Positions 1-10,226 of a DNA stretch of 64,000 bases are shown one piece after another. Within the stretch, counting starts at the first letter, position 1. Each line of letters begins with the position of its first letter. Position numbers and translations under genes: made by a program. Source of the DNA: Axinella damicornis (lineage: Eukaryota; Porifera; Demospongiae; Axinellida; Axinellidae); contig OZ007508.1 in NCBI GenBank assembly GCA_963931865.1, forward strand, positions 8,554,781 to 8,618,780, read 5' to 3'. The notes below the pieces were generated by a model. It saw only the letters and a list, made by a program, of their open reading frames with translations, had not been told where the DNA came from and ran no database searches.

Positions 1-1488
1 TATCCCCATCACCAGTTAATTGCATTACTGGAATAACTGCAAGTAGCTAGTTCATGCATGACTAATAAATTCCTCTTGTGTGCATTGTCTGGCAGATCTT
101 TAAGAAGTGGCAGTAAAGGTTGTGCTGATAGCAATCACCACATGAAGAAGTGCAAAATTGCCAAAGCAGGAGTCATTCGTGAGACTATAAATTCCTTGAA
201 ACATTTTGACAACTCCTCAAAAGCAGCCAGCCACAGTGTAGCTACCTGTCGGTACCAGACTCCCATGATGCAGTTCTGTTAACTAGCTATACTTACAGCA
301 AACATAACTATTGTGCATGCAATCTATTTCCCCCTTGAGAGAACATTATCAGTACCTGGTTTGTTGCAGCAAGTGGACTCATACACAAACTGACAGTGCA
401 CTCATGTGAGTGTTACTGGTTCACTGACTTCACTCTGCTTTGGGAGTATAATTATATAATATTGTGTAGCATGCTGATTTTCCTAGGCTAGTATCGATCA
501 GAAGGATATCTCTTCTGCCTGTCCTGACGTCTGAAAAGGCAAGTCTCCTGGAAGATTCAGAAGAGTGGCATGCAAGGTACACTGATTTAGAAACCAGTTC
601 ATTGGCGAGCTGATGTGCCAAGCCTACTTATGGTTATGGCTGTGAAAAACATTTCCCAAAGAACATCCAATTTCAGTTTTTCCAAATTGTGTAACTACTT
701 GGACTCCCTTGTGGAGACGTATTTGCTTAGCCTCGTTCCCAGGCTCCCACCTGGGTGCGCAGGGGGAGGAGCCTGGGAACGAGGCTATAGTATTGCTATT
801 CTTGCACATACATGGGACAGGTAACCTGTGGCCTTGACGATTACCTGTATTGCTGTAAAAAAGAAGACCATTCATGAATAATTTGTGTCACATGCTTTGA
901 TGTTGCCATTGCTCGCCAATGCATTTATTTGGTATAGAGCAAAATTCATGAGGTGCTCTAAGTTGCTTCACATGTGGTCTAAGTTACTTTTCGCCTAAGT
1001 TACTTTTCGCCTCCCCAATAACCGAGTACGAGTCTGGGCCACTCCGTACATACCGGTTCTCGACTCCTCGGCCTAGCAGCTCGAGTACGCCGGTTCCCAT
1101 CTGACCACCGAAGCTAAAGGTGTCTGGTGGAAAGCAGGTTAGCCTCCTGTGATTCCAGTCACGCCTATCCATCGCTCCTGAGGCTTACACTTCGGTGTCT
1201 GACCTGTCACGGAGGGATGGGTTGTTGCTAGGTTGTATTTTTTTCTTTTTTTTTTCTCTTTCCCCCTCAAGTTCTGTTCTTTTTTGGTTTTCTTTTTCTT
1301 GTTCCTTTTTTTTCCGGTTCTTTTGTTTTCCTTTGGCATGGAGGGAAGCTTAAGGCTGCTAGGCTTTTTTTTGGCGTAATGATTATGTAATTATGCCCAT
1401 AGGTCATGTGGCTTAGCATTAGGGTGGAGTTGGCCTATTAGCTTGGGTTTGAGGCTAGTCTTAGTATTGGCTCCTGATAATTATTACC
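1..1488. other. Non-coding stretch, no gene recognised
   Basis: No convincing exon on either strand. The stretch holds a short foldback element (728-786) and a T-rich run around 1238-1335. At 1020-1220 there is a GC-richer block with loose 5S-rRNA-like wording (ccgaagctaa at 1106) followed by T-rich DNA, which could be an old SINE, but this is weak. The same sequence recurs at 46907-48394. Confidence 0.6.
728..786. mobile_element. Foldback MITE of the tagcctcgttccc family
   Basis: A near-perfect short hairpin: it opens with tagcctcgttcccaggctcc and closes with the reverse complement, ending cgaggcta. The flanks carry an imperfect duplication (gtatttgct on the left, gtattgct on the right). 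The second copy is at 47634-47692. Related members occur at 6332, 16371, 27867 and 32336. Confidence 0.75.
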
Positions 1489-2082
1489 AAGGGCGTATCG
1501 AGCCGCCGAAGGCGGCGAGAGGGCATGTAACTCCGCAAACGGCATAATCCAAATCGATTCTATTTTTAGAAATCACGTGCTACATTGTTTATTTCATATC
1601 CGCGGCGCGCGCAGCTCTGGCACACTAACCGCGCTAGTCACAGCCACAGTTCCTGAAAATATCCATTCTCTAGTAAGTCAATGAACTGCTATCTAAACTC
1701 ACTGCTGTTACCCTGGACGGCGCTTACCACTGCCTTCTCCTTGCCTCAGTTTCGCCAACGAACCGTGTCATTCAGTGGAGACGGTCCCGAGCGAAGCCTC
1801 CGGCACCTGTGTGCAATGGCTGCCGCATGTAGGACGGACGGGCACGTTGTTTCCAGTCGTCAAAACGTGGATGGCGTCCATCCATCCACTCTACGCGCTC
1901 GATCTAGCTCTCTGGCCTGCTCTGCGATATTCCACGTAATCGGATAATTGCATTCATTCACATATACGGTTACATACCAACGTCTAAAAATAGTATATCC
2001 GGTGGCCGCATTTGGATTTTGCCGTTTGCAGAGTCAATACGAGAGTTGCATGCCCTCTTCCCGTAGGGTCGATGCGCCCTTG
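1489..2082. mobile_element. Non-autonomous DNA transposon, copy 1 only
   Basis: Copy 2 has an uninterrupted site at about 48395, so this 594-bp segment is an insertion. Its ends are inverted: the left begins caagggcgtatcga and the right is the reverse complement of caagggcgcatcga; both then carry a gagggcatg motif. The target duplication is ttattac, or ttattacc (1481-1488 and 2083-2090) if the shared C is counted. No transposase is visible inside. CA...TG termini with a 7 or 8-bp duplication fit hAT or P-type elements. Confidence 0.9.
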
Positions 2083-2534
2083 TTATTACCCAATAGCATA
2101 AGTGTTGATGAGAGTTATGGGATACATCACTCATGCATCATATTCAATTTTCCACACCCGTATACGTACTGCTCTCTACCATAGAGTATGAAACTACTAG
2201 CTGTTGCAAGCAATTAGCTTTAAGATTACGGGATACTCGTGCGCGTGCCGTGTGAAATGTATATTGGGAAATGTATACTTAAGCTCGCTAACCAAAGGTA
2301 TGAACAGTGTGAGCAACTTGATTCTAGAGGTGGAGGTGCACTGTCACAAGGTGCAGGGCATGATGGAAGCTTTTACCGATACGCTGTATATATCCGTGCA
2401 AAACAAGCAGTTCAGTTAACCAAAAAGCCGAGTGAGACAGCAGATAAATTCATTGACGCACATCAGCAACATGTACCAACACGTATTAATGTCCTGTTCC
2501 TGTTCATCAACTTCAGGGTGCCACACATCAAATA
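2083..2534. other. Non-coding stretch plus repeated 3-prime end of the hydroxylase-like gene
   Basis: Mostly featureless. From about 2490 it contains an extra copy of the DNA that encodes the C-terminal DVWHPEVDE motif of the neighbouring minus-strand gene; the in-gene copy lies at about 2616-2706. The two are tandem, about 130 bp apart, and the outer one is out of frame with the gene. Confidence 0.55.
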
Positions 2535-3606
2535 TTAGCAACACTCGATTGGTTTGTTCACCATTGCTTTCCTTCCCTTGACATTGTAATGTTGGTTACT
2601 GAAGATAAAATTCAGAATGTCCTGTTCCAGTTCATCGACTTCAGGGTGCCACACATCAAATATTAGCAACACTCGATTGGTTTGTTCACCTTGCTTTCCT
2701 TCCCTTCGTGCCACACAGTATGCACATGTGAGTCATCAAACACCATCAGTTTCCCAACTTGCCAGGGTGTGGTGACATTGCCAACTCTGATTCGATAGCT
2801 ATCAGGAGCTAAGAGGGGTAGGTAGGCGGAAATTACAGGGGCCAGTATGGATCTCAATACGGCTACCAGGCTTCAGAACTGAGAACACGGCGTTCCCAAA
2901 TGCATTGTCCTTCATGAAACTTGAGATGCTCTGAAGCAGTTGTGCTGTTTGTGGACATTGAACACAGTTGGCTTCTACTCTGCTTCCTTGGTTGAAGAAA
3001 GGAAATACTCTCCACTCTCCAGTTGGTGTACTATTTATTTTCCATCCTTGAGGTTGCTGAGAAACGAGTTCATATTCAGTTTGGATGGCTTTGAAAGCAC
3101 TCTTGGTTTCAAAACAAGAAGAAATCAATTGCAGTGTCTCACATTTGGATGTCTTCCAAACAGGATCCCTCTTTAGCCCGGGAAGAGTCCAGATATGAGG
3201 TTGGAATTCCGATAGGTCCACCTCGTCTCCTGATTCCCTATAAACTGTCCACGTTTATTGTCTATGCTTTGAACAGTCCCTACAATTCTGGGGTGATGTT
3301 GGGAATGATAATCATCCACACTTTCCGTAACTCCATCAACCTCCATTACGTACTCCCTACACCTCTGCATTAGCTTCATTCTGATAGTATCTTCCCCATG
3401 GCATCTTAAACATTTCAGAGACTGGCATGTAGCTAGACAGTTCATGCGGTCCCTGTTTGATTTTCCCTTCTCTTTTCTTGCTACATAAGTAGAACACAAA
3501 CAAAAGAATATGGATGTAGCAAGGATACTTCCATGTACATAGACTGCTAAGTCGTCATGTTTTTGACTTCCAATTTTCTGTGGATTCTCTTCGCGCGCAA
3601 CGGGTT
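2535..3606 (-). CDS. Aspartyl/asparaginyl beta-hydroxylase domain protein (ASPHD/ASPH-like), frameshifted
   Basis: The family is Fe(II)/2-oxoglutarate dioxygenases; ASPHD members are type II membrane proteins. Reading leftward: a hydrophobic segment near the N-terminus (ILATSIFFCLCSTYVA, about 3480-3535) that could be a signal anchor, a spacer, then the catalytic domain with PHIWTLPGLKRDPVW, FFNQGSRVEANCVQCPQT, the first iron histidine in HTGPCNFR (about 2850), the second in DDSHVHTVWHEG (about 2725), and the C-terminal motif DVWHPEVDE (about 2640). The frame changes at about 3225 (possibly a small intron), about 2835 (just after HTGPCNFR) and about 2700. No initiator ATG is visible before the membrane segment, so the start is unresolved. 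It lies head to head with the dynein gene, about 100 bp away. Identity is good at family level; the exact paralog is not settled. Confidence 0.8.
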
Positions 3607-3706
3607 AAAAAATTAACTACGTCATTCAAAGTGGTCTCCAACTCACGCAAAAAATGGCGGTTGGCTTCACAGAACTACTTGCCTTGAGGCCGTCGTAGCA
3701 CCGACT
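3607..3706. promoter_or_regulatory. Putative bidirectional promoter
   Basis: About 100 bp separates the start of the minus-strand hydroxylase-like coding sequence from the dynein ATG at 3707. No TATA box is evident. The inference rests on the divergent gene arrangement only. It is duplicated at 49913-50012. Confidence 0.4.
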
Positions 3707-3927
3707 ATGGAGGACCAGCGTGTCGCGTGGATGAAGCAGCGCGTGTATGCCGTCCTTGGGCTGCACGAAGACACCCTGTTTGTGGATTTGCTGCAGAGGG
3801 AGGAGAATAATTTGGGCCAAGCGGGAGTTGCTCGACTACTTGGACCAGCCTGCGGCGCAGTACTCCCCTGCAGTGCTGTTCTATCCCCAGGAGGGGGAGG
3901 TCGAGATGGAAGAGGAAGTCGTGGAAG
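3707..3927 (+). CDS. DNAH10: DNAH10-like dynein heavy chain, exon 1 (copy 1)
   Basis: First exon of an axonemal inner-arm dynein heavy chain, the motor subunit that bends cilia. The ATG has a good start context (A at -3, G at +4). It reads MEDQRVAWMKQRVYAVLGL, as expected for the small N-terminal motif of DNAH10-type chains. At about 3815-3822 the sensible frame jumps by one base: the continuation ELLDYLDQPAAQYSPAVLF is in another frame. One G too many in the run gcgggag would explain it. The exon ends at a GT donor (gtatta) after VVEG. The same frameshift is in copy 2. Confidence 0.75.
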
Positions 3928-3968
3928 GTATTATAGCCCCAAAAGCTGCAGATACAAATCTATCTCCA

Positions 3969-4381
3969 AACAGGAGCTTATGAGCGGCGAAGCCGCGAAG
4001 GAGCGTGCAACTCCGTTCCGTCCAAATCCTAATTACTTACGTATTTCCGTTTTGGTGACGAAGAGGAAGGCGTCTTCAAACAGTGAGGGGTCCCGGGATC
4101 TTCAAAACTACCACGTTTTTGTCGCAAATCGCTTTCACTGTCACCCGTTCGCTTGGCCATTTCACTGCGGCTATGTCAAAGGCGCTCCACTGAGCGAGTG
4201 TCAAACTTCTCACATCGCTACCACAGAACACGTGGGTTTTTATGTCGTCATTATGACGCTAGATTGAAGAACAGGTTTCCATATTTGGAAGTTCGCTAGC
4301 TAATAATTTGGATTTCGACGGCACTCAGGCGTATGCGGTAGTTGCACGCTCCTTCGCGGCTTCGCCGCTCATAAGCTCCTG
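3969..4381. mobile_element. MITE with long inverted ends and 7-bp target duplication
   Basis: Both ends carry the same inverted sequence of about 35 bp: the left starts caggagcttatgagcggcg and the right ends cgccgctcataagctcctg. It is flanked by ctccaaa on both sides, a 7-bp target duplication. It sits in dynein intron 1. A second member is at 31513-31911, and the duplicated locus has it at 50275-50687. No coding capacity. Confidence 0.9.
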
Positions 4382-4409
4382 CTCCAAATTATGGTGCTGG
4401 TCTCCTAGT

Positions 4410-5010
4410 CATAATTACCCCGTGCGCGCATGCGCGAAGCGGGGTTAAGCAATCGGTTTTGTCTGTCAGTCGTCTGTCTGTCTGTCAGGCGAAGAAAATT
4501 GAAATCTCGCCACATAGACCCTCATAAACCATCAAAATGGAGTCAAACAATAGCAAATAGCAAAAAACTGCTCTATGTGTACCTGACTGAAGTCAAGGCG
4601 CTCCGTTTCGCTGTATTTCGGCTATTTCCTACTTTTCATAACCATTCATAACATTGGCTCCACCTCTTTGTGACCTCAGAGTCCCATCAAGAACAGGACA
4701 CCCAGTGCATTTGGAAACTTCATGCTTCGAGATGACCGCTAGGAAACAGTGTTTTCTCACGATCTATGTACTTCACAGGCATCGTGGCTATTGTTTCGGC
4801 TGTTTTTTCCAGCTATTTCCTATTATTCGCAACATTTGGCCCCACCTCTCCAGCTTCACAATATAATTATATTGTATATACGGTAAGCGGTCACTCCCAC
4901 ACCTTGGATATGGCCATACACGACCACAGTATACGCGATAGCCGCCCTGTTCGATGCGCATCGGCAGAGATGTCACGTAGATTGTAGCTGCACTGCATGC
5001 ATCCTGGCCT
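4410..5010. mobile_element. Repeat related to 45020-45480
   Basis: It begins with a GC-rich palindromic motif (cgcgcatgcgcg flanked by cccc and gggg), then a (gtct) run, then a body that reappears in inverse orientation at about 45150-45470, including the stretch ataaccattcataacattgg. The head resembles that of the insert at 7501-8180. Probably a non-autonomous element; boundaries and target duplication were not resolved. Confidence 0.6.
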
Positions 5011-5399
5011 GTAGACGTTCAGCGTGGGGTATGTGTTCTATGAACACCTCTAGTTTCAGACCATTCTGAGTGGGGAAAGCAAAACGTGGTTGCAGGCTAG
5101 AATGCACATATGTAGGTCCAGACATGGATGTAGAATTCACTGTTCCGTTTAAACGCTGTGTATAATTTGCGTGCGTTTTCACACAAACTGTTTTGGCAAA
5201 TGAGGAAAGCAATCAAAGTGTAGCCTCGTTCCCAAGCCATTCCCACCACCAGTATTTGCAGTATGCAAGTACGGCGGGGGAAGGTCTGGGAGATCTGGTC
5301 ACATGTGATGACGTCATGTAGACAGAGGGTAGACACACGGGGGCAGTGCCCAACCATTAGAATACCTGTTATCTGCTGGAGCTAATCTCTCATCTGTAG

Positions 5400-6173
5400 A
5401 ACAACTGATTGAGGAGCTGGTGGAGCAAGCTGAGAGGCTAGATGGAGAGGGCGCTGGGGAAGGGGACGGCGGAGCTGCTGGTGGCAATGGAAGTGGAGAA
5501 GCAGGTGTGCATGCCTTCCTAGGTTCCTGTGGTCTGAACTGTTAGACCGTGACAATACTTAACATGTTACCAAAATGTCACTTGTCCATCAGTACTTGAC
5601 AAATGTTGTTGCTATCCCTGCTCAGTGTCAGTTGGAAGCTCTGATGGAGGCAGTACTACCAGTGGTGGCAGAGCGGAGGAGACTAATAGAGTTGTCAAGA
5701 AAGTGTGTGTGTGTGTGTGTGTGTGCATTTGTGCGTGCGTGTGTGTGTGAATGAGTGTGTGTGCATGCATGCATGCAATGTGTACAGACTGTGTATGTTC
5801 TTACTTGGAGCCTATGGCAGAAGTGGAAACCACTCAGCACAAGCTAGTGATTTCACTGCACTTGTAGATTTTAGTGGCTACGGTAATTCATTTTACACTG
5901 CACAAAATACAGGTATTTGCATGCACCCATTACAGAAGCTAGTGAAGAGGAGCGTGACGAAGATGCAGTTGCACCTCTGCTACAAGCATCTCCCTCGACG
6001 GTGGGGTTCTTCTTTATCCGTACCTCTTGTGACGCCATCCCGGTCCCCTCCATTCCCGGGGAGGCAAACTCTCTGCTCCCAAAGTGTTTTGAGACCGGCA
6101 CTGTGAACAACAAGCCACTGAATGCCCTGGAGCATGTCCTCATTCGTGTACATCCCAATGGTCATGGTTGCAG
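5400..6173 (+). CDS. DNAH10: DNAH10-like, exons 2 to 4 (copy 1)
   Basis: Exon 2 (5400-5504) follows a tag acceptor, joins exon 1 in phase and encodes EQLIEELVEQAERLDGEG then a Gly-rich linker. Exon 3 (5626-5702) encodes a Ser/Gly-rich stretch ending RAEETNRVVKK; its donor is the first unit of a (GT)n tract. Exon 4 (5936-6173) encodes a conserved N-terminal dynein segment: TVGFFFIRTSCDAIPVPSIP, then EANSLLPKCFETGTVNNKPL, then LEHVLIRVHPNGHG. Phases between exons 3, 4 and 5 do not join cleanly, so a boundary is misjudged or a base is lost. Confidence 0.65.
5703..5775. repeat. (GT)n microsatellite at a splice donor
   Basis: A GT dinucleotide run, partly GTGC and ATGC, starts exactly where dynein exon 3 ends. 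Its length differs between copies (longer at 52012-52090). Confidence 0.9.
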
Positions 6174-6331
6174 GTGTGTGCCATGGTCAGGGTGCTACAG
6201 CTGGCTTCATTAATTTACTGGTCTTCAAAGACCCCTAAAATTTGGCTTGTGAGTATACAAGGTTCAAGGAAGTCTGCAGGTTGATGGCCTTTGTGGAGTT
6301 ATCAAACTGTCTAGGCGATTCCCTCAAGACC

Positions 6332-6435
6332 TAGCCTCGTTCCCAGTCCCACGCCCAGCTTTTCATCGCTTGCAGTACGGTACTTTACCATACTGCAAGC
6401 GATGAAAAGCTGGGCGTGGGATGGGAACAAGGCTA
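6332..6435. mobile_element. Foldback MITE, tagcctcgttccc family, 9-bp target duplication
   Basis: A hairpin with arms running from tagcctcgttcccagtccc through cttttcatcgcttgcagta to the central tracts, then the mirror image ending aaggcta. Both flanks carry ctcaagacc (6323-6331 and 6436-6444), a perfect 9-bp target duplication, typical of Mutator-like elements. Copy 2 equivalent: 52647-52750. Confidence 0.85.
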
Positions 6436-6593
6436 CTCAAGACCCATGTCTGCTCTGGCTGGTAGGGTTTCCTAGTGCAGTGTTGTATGTGTATCCATTT
6501 AGTTTTGATACCAAGAAAGGACATTACCTTTCGAAAATTGTCTAAGAGAGGGAAGCCACCACTCCTTATGTTTGATGCTGGTCTCTTTCCCAG

Positions 6594-7431
6594 GTCAACG
6601 TGGTGGAGATGGGGAGCTGGAGTCAGTATCCTCTCAAGAGGTGGAACTCCGCCGGTCTGAGTCTAGAATGAGGTCCCTTATGAGAGGTGAATATATAAGT
6701 ATCACCATAGTACCAAGCTATACCGGAAAATATCACGAGTTTGTTGCCGTAGTATTGTTACGAGTGCGAAGCACGAGTAACAATGCCGAAGGCGACAAAC
6801 GAGTGATATGTTTCCGGTATAGCTTGGTACTATGGTGATACTGATTTTATCATACAAACCTGGAATTTCATTGCACATTCCTCTACCAATGAACGTAGCG
6901 AATGCGCGTTACCATAGCTTGCTCATGGCGACAATATTTTCATTTCTGGTTGCCAACCCTTCGCGTTAGTACGGCAAGCTTCAGACGCTTGGGCGAGAAG
7001 GCCTGCATACCAAGCCCAAGGCGGAGCCACGCCGATAACTAGCAGCTGTACGGTCGGTCCACGCTGGGCAGTTGTACGGTCCATTTCAAACGGAGTATAC
7101 GAACGAGTTCAACCTCGACTTCAGGAAGTATCGAGATGTTGTAAGTCAGCCCTCTTCAGGAGCCCAAAAGGTAGTCAGTACCAGCTAGTCCAGGTAGTCT
7201 CTGACACGAAACTATCAGAGAGTTGCTGTAGCGCACGTGACTTACTGTACATAATACGGATTTCTCGCGTGACCAACAGTACTAATACGGATTTTTCACG
7301 TGACCAACAGTACAAAATACGGGTTTTTATCAACTGCGCTTGCCTACCAGGCTTTTCCATTGACTGCTGTACATTATTCAAACGTAGGTGTATGATAAGT
7401 GCTCATTAATGTACAGAAGTTTGCCACCCAG
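6594..7431 (+). pseudogene. DNAH10: DNAH10-like exon 5, split by a 707-bp insertion (copy 1)
   Basis: In copy 2 (52909-53039) this exon is continuous and reads GQRGGDGELESVSSQEVELR, then SESRMRSLMRGEVLINVQKF ending ATQ before a gtactg donor. In copy 1 the reading stops after RSLMRGE at 6690; 707 bp are inserted (6691-7397) and the exon resumes with VLINVQKFATQ at 7398-7431. The inserted DNA opens an unrelated frame that ends in a stop, so this copy cannot make the normal product unless the insert is spliced out. Confidence 0.85.
6691..7397. mobile_element. 707-bp insertion in a dynein exon, with foldback head
   Basis: Absent from copy 2. The first 150 bp (6698-6841) form a long hairpin: gtatcaccatagtaccaagc at the left is mirrored by gcttggtactatggtgatac at the right, with a short GC-rich loop. 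The rest has a short tandem repeat (atacggatttttcacgtgac, 7255-7325). No clear target duplication was found at the outer ends, so it may be composite, or copy 2 may have lost sequence. Confidence 0.75.
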
Positions 7432-7500
7432 GTACTGGGATTATGTGCATGATGGTAGTGTGTGTCAGGTACGTACGTGTCTAGTATACTGTTGTGTTAT

Positions 7501-8180
7501 TAACCCTCGGCGCGCATGCGCACAGGGTTACTGTAGTCGTTTTGTGTGTCTGTTTGTCTGTTTGTCCAAGAAACTTATCTGCCAACTGGTGCTAGTAAAC
7601 GTAGAACTAAAGGCACTAGCGGTACAAGCGGGATACATACATGGATTTTAAACTGGCGTTTTTCCTAAAAATACTTAGTTAGGAAGCTAGAGCGCTTCTT
7701 GCTTACCGCGATAATGTCCGCCATTTTGCCCAACATGCAATTTTCCAGGCGTACTTGCAAATGATTATGGGTTTCCTGGTTGCTTCATGAATATACTTAC
7801 CTAGTCAGAGTGAGCTACATGAATATCTTTACCAGGCTGTGAATACGACAATGCCCACTCGCTTCTCGTGAGGCTCTTCTGCGTGTATTCACGTATGCAC
7901 TACATGTAGTTCATAATGATTACATCATGCACCATTTGGATGTAGATTTCTGGCGAGAACCCTGTTGGTTGGCCACTGGTGACTGACAATGGAGTCTGTA
8001 TGGTCTATGCGTCTGAGAAAGACATGTCCAAAGTGTGGTGCAGTAGTACAGTGCATGCGAAGAGGGCGGTTTGTGATTGTGGCCATGCCTTTGCGTGTAA
8101 AAGGAGGGCACGTTGCAGTGATGATTGTGAGCCTAAGAAAGCTACCAAACGCCGAGGGTTTGCACTTTAGTGCTTTTCAT
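7501..8180. mobile_element. 680-bp insertion in a dynein intron (copy 1 only)
   Basis: Copy 2 runs straight from gttgtgttat to ctattccagc. The insert begins with aaccctcggcgcgcatgcgc and near its right end has cgccgagggtt, an inverted match to the first 11 bases. A GC palindrome and a (gttt/gtct) run follow the left end, as in the repeat at 4410. The flanking duplication is unclear. Confidence 0.75.
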
Positions 8181-8333
8181 CTATTCCAGCAGGGTTGTCC
8201 AATCTGTTAGTAGCCTATTAAGCTGTCTTGTTAACAATTTCCCCTCTCCCTCAACCCCCCCCCCCCCCCCCCCCCCCCTCCTCTGGATCCCCCCGTCCTC
8301 TCCTTCCTACTCTTCTTCTCCCCTCCACCCAAG

Positions 8334-8922
8334 GTTCATTGCACCATCCAGCAGGTGGAGGGTGGGGTGAGGCTGGAGATCCCCAATGTGGTCATCGCTG
8401 AGGACCCGCTGTGGAGGCCAAGAACTTTGTGGTGGTGGGACAGCTTGAAACAGCCATGGAGGGCATGGGCAAGCATCATCTCAGCTACCATTGATGAACA
8501 ACCACACGGGAATGTTCCACTGGCCGAGATTGACTTCTGGAAGGAAAGGAATTCGGTGCTCAGTGCACTGTATGAGCAACTCAAGTTGCCTGCCATCCAG
8601 AACATCCTTGCTGTACTGAAGGTGGCTAATGCAATGCCCCTTGGCCTTCCTACTCAAACTATGAATACCACAGTGGAGAGCTGAACAGGTACTACCTGGA
8701 AGCCAAGGACAACGTAAAGTCTCTTGGAACTCTTGAGAGGCACGGATCCAACTTTGTTATCATTCTGGAGACCGTTCCTGCGATGATGAACTTCCTCCGA
8801 ATGGTGTGGGTGATTTTGCGCCACTACAATACCGATGAGCGCATGGTGCCGCTGATGGTATGCATTGCCTGGGATCTGTGCGAGAGGGCAGCCAGGGTGG
8901 TCAACGTCAAGAGTATCTTCAG
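8334..8922 (+). CDS. DNAH10: DNAH10-like exon 6 (copy 1), with several frameshifts
   Basis: A long conserved N-terminal tail exon. Recognisable blocks: TIQQVEGGVRLEIPNVVIAE, WASIISATIDEQPHGNVPLA, IDFWKERNSVLSALYEQLKL, NRYYLEAKDNVKSLGTLERH and NFLRMVWVILRHYNTDERMV, ending ARVVNVKSIFR before a gtgggc donor. These lie in different frames. One C is missing at about 8408 compared with copy 2; an extra base near 8468 (shared) restores the frame in copy 1 but not in copy 2; another shift at about 8640-8660 is shared. The segment between LERH and the ILETVPAMM block also looks shorter than in other DNAH10 chains. Confidence 0.8.
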
Positions 8923-9184
8923 GTGGGCTGGCTGTACGCTCATACAGTAATAGGCCACAGTCAAGGAAGTGACGTCAGAATTCACAGTGCATTAATGTTC
9001 CTATGGCCTTTAACAGTTAAGGTTTTTACACTCTTACATATACAAAGGTGTTGGATGGGTACACATTGCTGGCTGCTGGTCCACAAACTGGCAATGTGAA
9101 TCATAGTCGGGAGTCTGGGAACAAGACTGTGAATCACAAGTACGTGTAGAATACCTAAGCACTTTCATTGTGCATCTCCTTCAG

Positions 9185-9374
9185 GGAGCCTCTTCCTGGG
9201 ATCAAACACAAGGCATCAGAGGCACGGAAGGTGCTGGACACGTGGAAGCAGGCCTACCTGGATGTCAGGAAGAAGATTGAGCAGTCTGGCCGTGATGCAC
9301 ACTGGGAGTTTGACCAAAAGAAGCTCTTTGAGAGGTCGGATTACATCATTCAAATCTGCAGTGATGTGGTGCAG
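9185..9374 (+). CDS. DNAH10: DNAH10-like exon 7 (copy 1)
   Basis: A clean exon between a tcag acceptor and a gtaata donor. It encodes EPLPGIKHKASEARKVLDTW, then KQAYLDVRKKIEQSGRDAHW, then EFDQKKLFERSDYIIQICSD. The Y-x-VR-KIE-SGRDA-WEFD-K-LFER-DY pattern is typical of the DNAH10 tail. It is undisturbed in both copies (54112-54301). Confidence 0.9.
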
Positions 9375-9656
9375 GTAATATGCATACTGTGTGTGATGCT
9401 TTTGCTGATGGACACCTAACAAATTAGGGCTAGTCGACTAAATGGCTTGTAATTGAGTACTAATAATTATGAGGATGACAGAAAGTCATCACTACTACTG
9501 ACGACGAAAATGCACTAGCATCTCTACATGCTATGGAGTAAGGCTGGCCCTATTGACGTTAGTTAGTATGCAAGACGTATAGTCAACAGCCTTAGTTCAG
9601 TTTAATCAACCCAGTGGAAGTAGTACACATGTATACATGTGTCCTCGTACTTCTCT

Positions 9657-9905
9657 TGTCCCGGTCACTCTTCCAGAGGGTGAAGCAGACGGTGCTCCGC
9701 TTCCAGACCATGAAGGAACTCATTGACAGTGAGGCAGGGAAGACGGTGAGCGATAGTAAACACGTGCCTATGGAAACATTTCAACACTTATGAATTTACG
9801 ATGACTGAGCTCCCCTCTGCCTTCCCTGCAGGCAAGCAAGCACTGCCTGGCAGTGGCTCGCTCAATGAAGTAGTACGAGCAGGAGCTGTATGGAGAGTGG
9901 CTGGA
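9657..9905 (+). pseudogene. DNAH10: DNAH10-like exons 8 (5-prime deleted) and 9 (nonsense), copy 1
   Basis: Only the last 89 bp of exon 8 remain (9657-9745: SRSLFQRVKQTVLRFQTMKE and onward); the acceptor and about 455 bp of the exon are deleted relative to 54594-55137 in copy 2. Exon 9 begins at 9832 (ASKHCLAVARSMK), then has an in-frame TAG at 9871-9873, then the expected continuation YEQELYGEWLE. After that the coding sequence dissolves into a (GGGA)n tract, so the usual ETLPALL-like continuation is missing. Confidence 0.85.
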
Positions 9906-10138
9906 GGGAGGGAGGGAGGGAGGGAGGGAGTGAGGGAGCGAGCGAGCGAGTGAGTGAGCCTCGGTCCCAGAGAGCCTTGGAACGATGCTAGGAGGGAGGG
10001 AGCCTGGGAACGAGGCTAGGAGGGAGGGAGGGGAGGGAAGGGGGGGAGGAGAGGGGGGAGGGGAGGGGAAGGGGAGGGAGAAGAGAGAAGAGAAGGGAAA
10101 GGTGGATGGATGCATGTGGATAGACCAATTGAGTATAT

Positions 10139-10169
<31 letters not shown>

Positions 10170-10180
10170 GGGGGTAGTGT
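9900..10180. repeat. Purine-rich simple repeats, (GT)n and poly-G
   Basis: A GGGA/GAGG-rich tract, a nested fragment of the cgaggcta foldback family (about 9958-10020), then (GT)n and about 23 G in a row at 10153-10175. It begins inside or directly after dynein exon 9. Copy 2: 55292-55567. Confidence 0.9.
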
Positions 10181-10226
10181 GTGTGAAGGTATTGATCTGT
10201 GCTGTTGTATTTGACCTACTCTGTAG

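Noticed and set aside
1020..1220. 5S rRNA gene or 5S-derived SINE
   Set aside because: Only short phrases resemble 5S (ccgaagctaa region); overall pairing and the promoter order are not convincing.
2239..2538. 99-codon plus-strand frame
   Set aside because: It crosses the antisense of the hydroxylase-like C-terminus repeat and has no recognisable features.
5380..5710. A separate gene for the Ser/Gly-rich stretch around 5400-5700
   Set aside because: Phase and position fit linker exons of the dynein N-terminus better than an independent gene.
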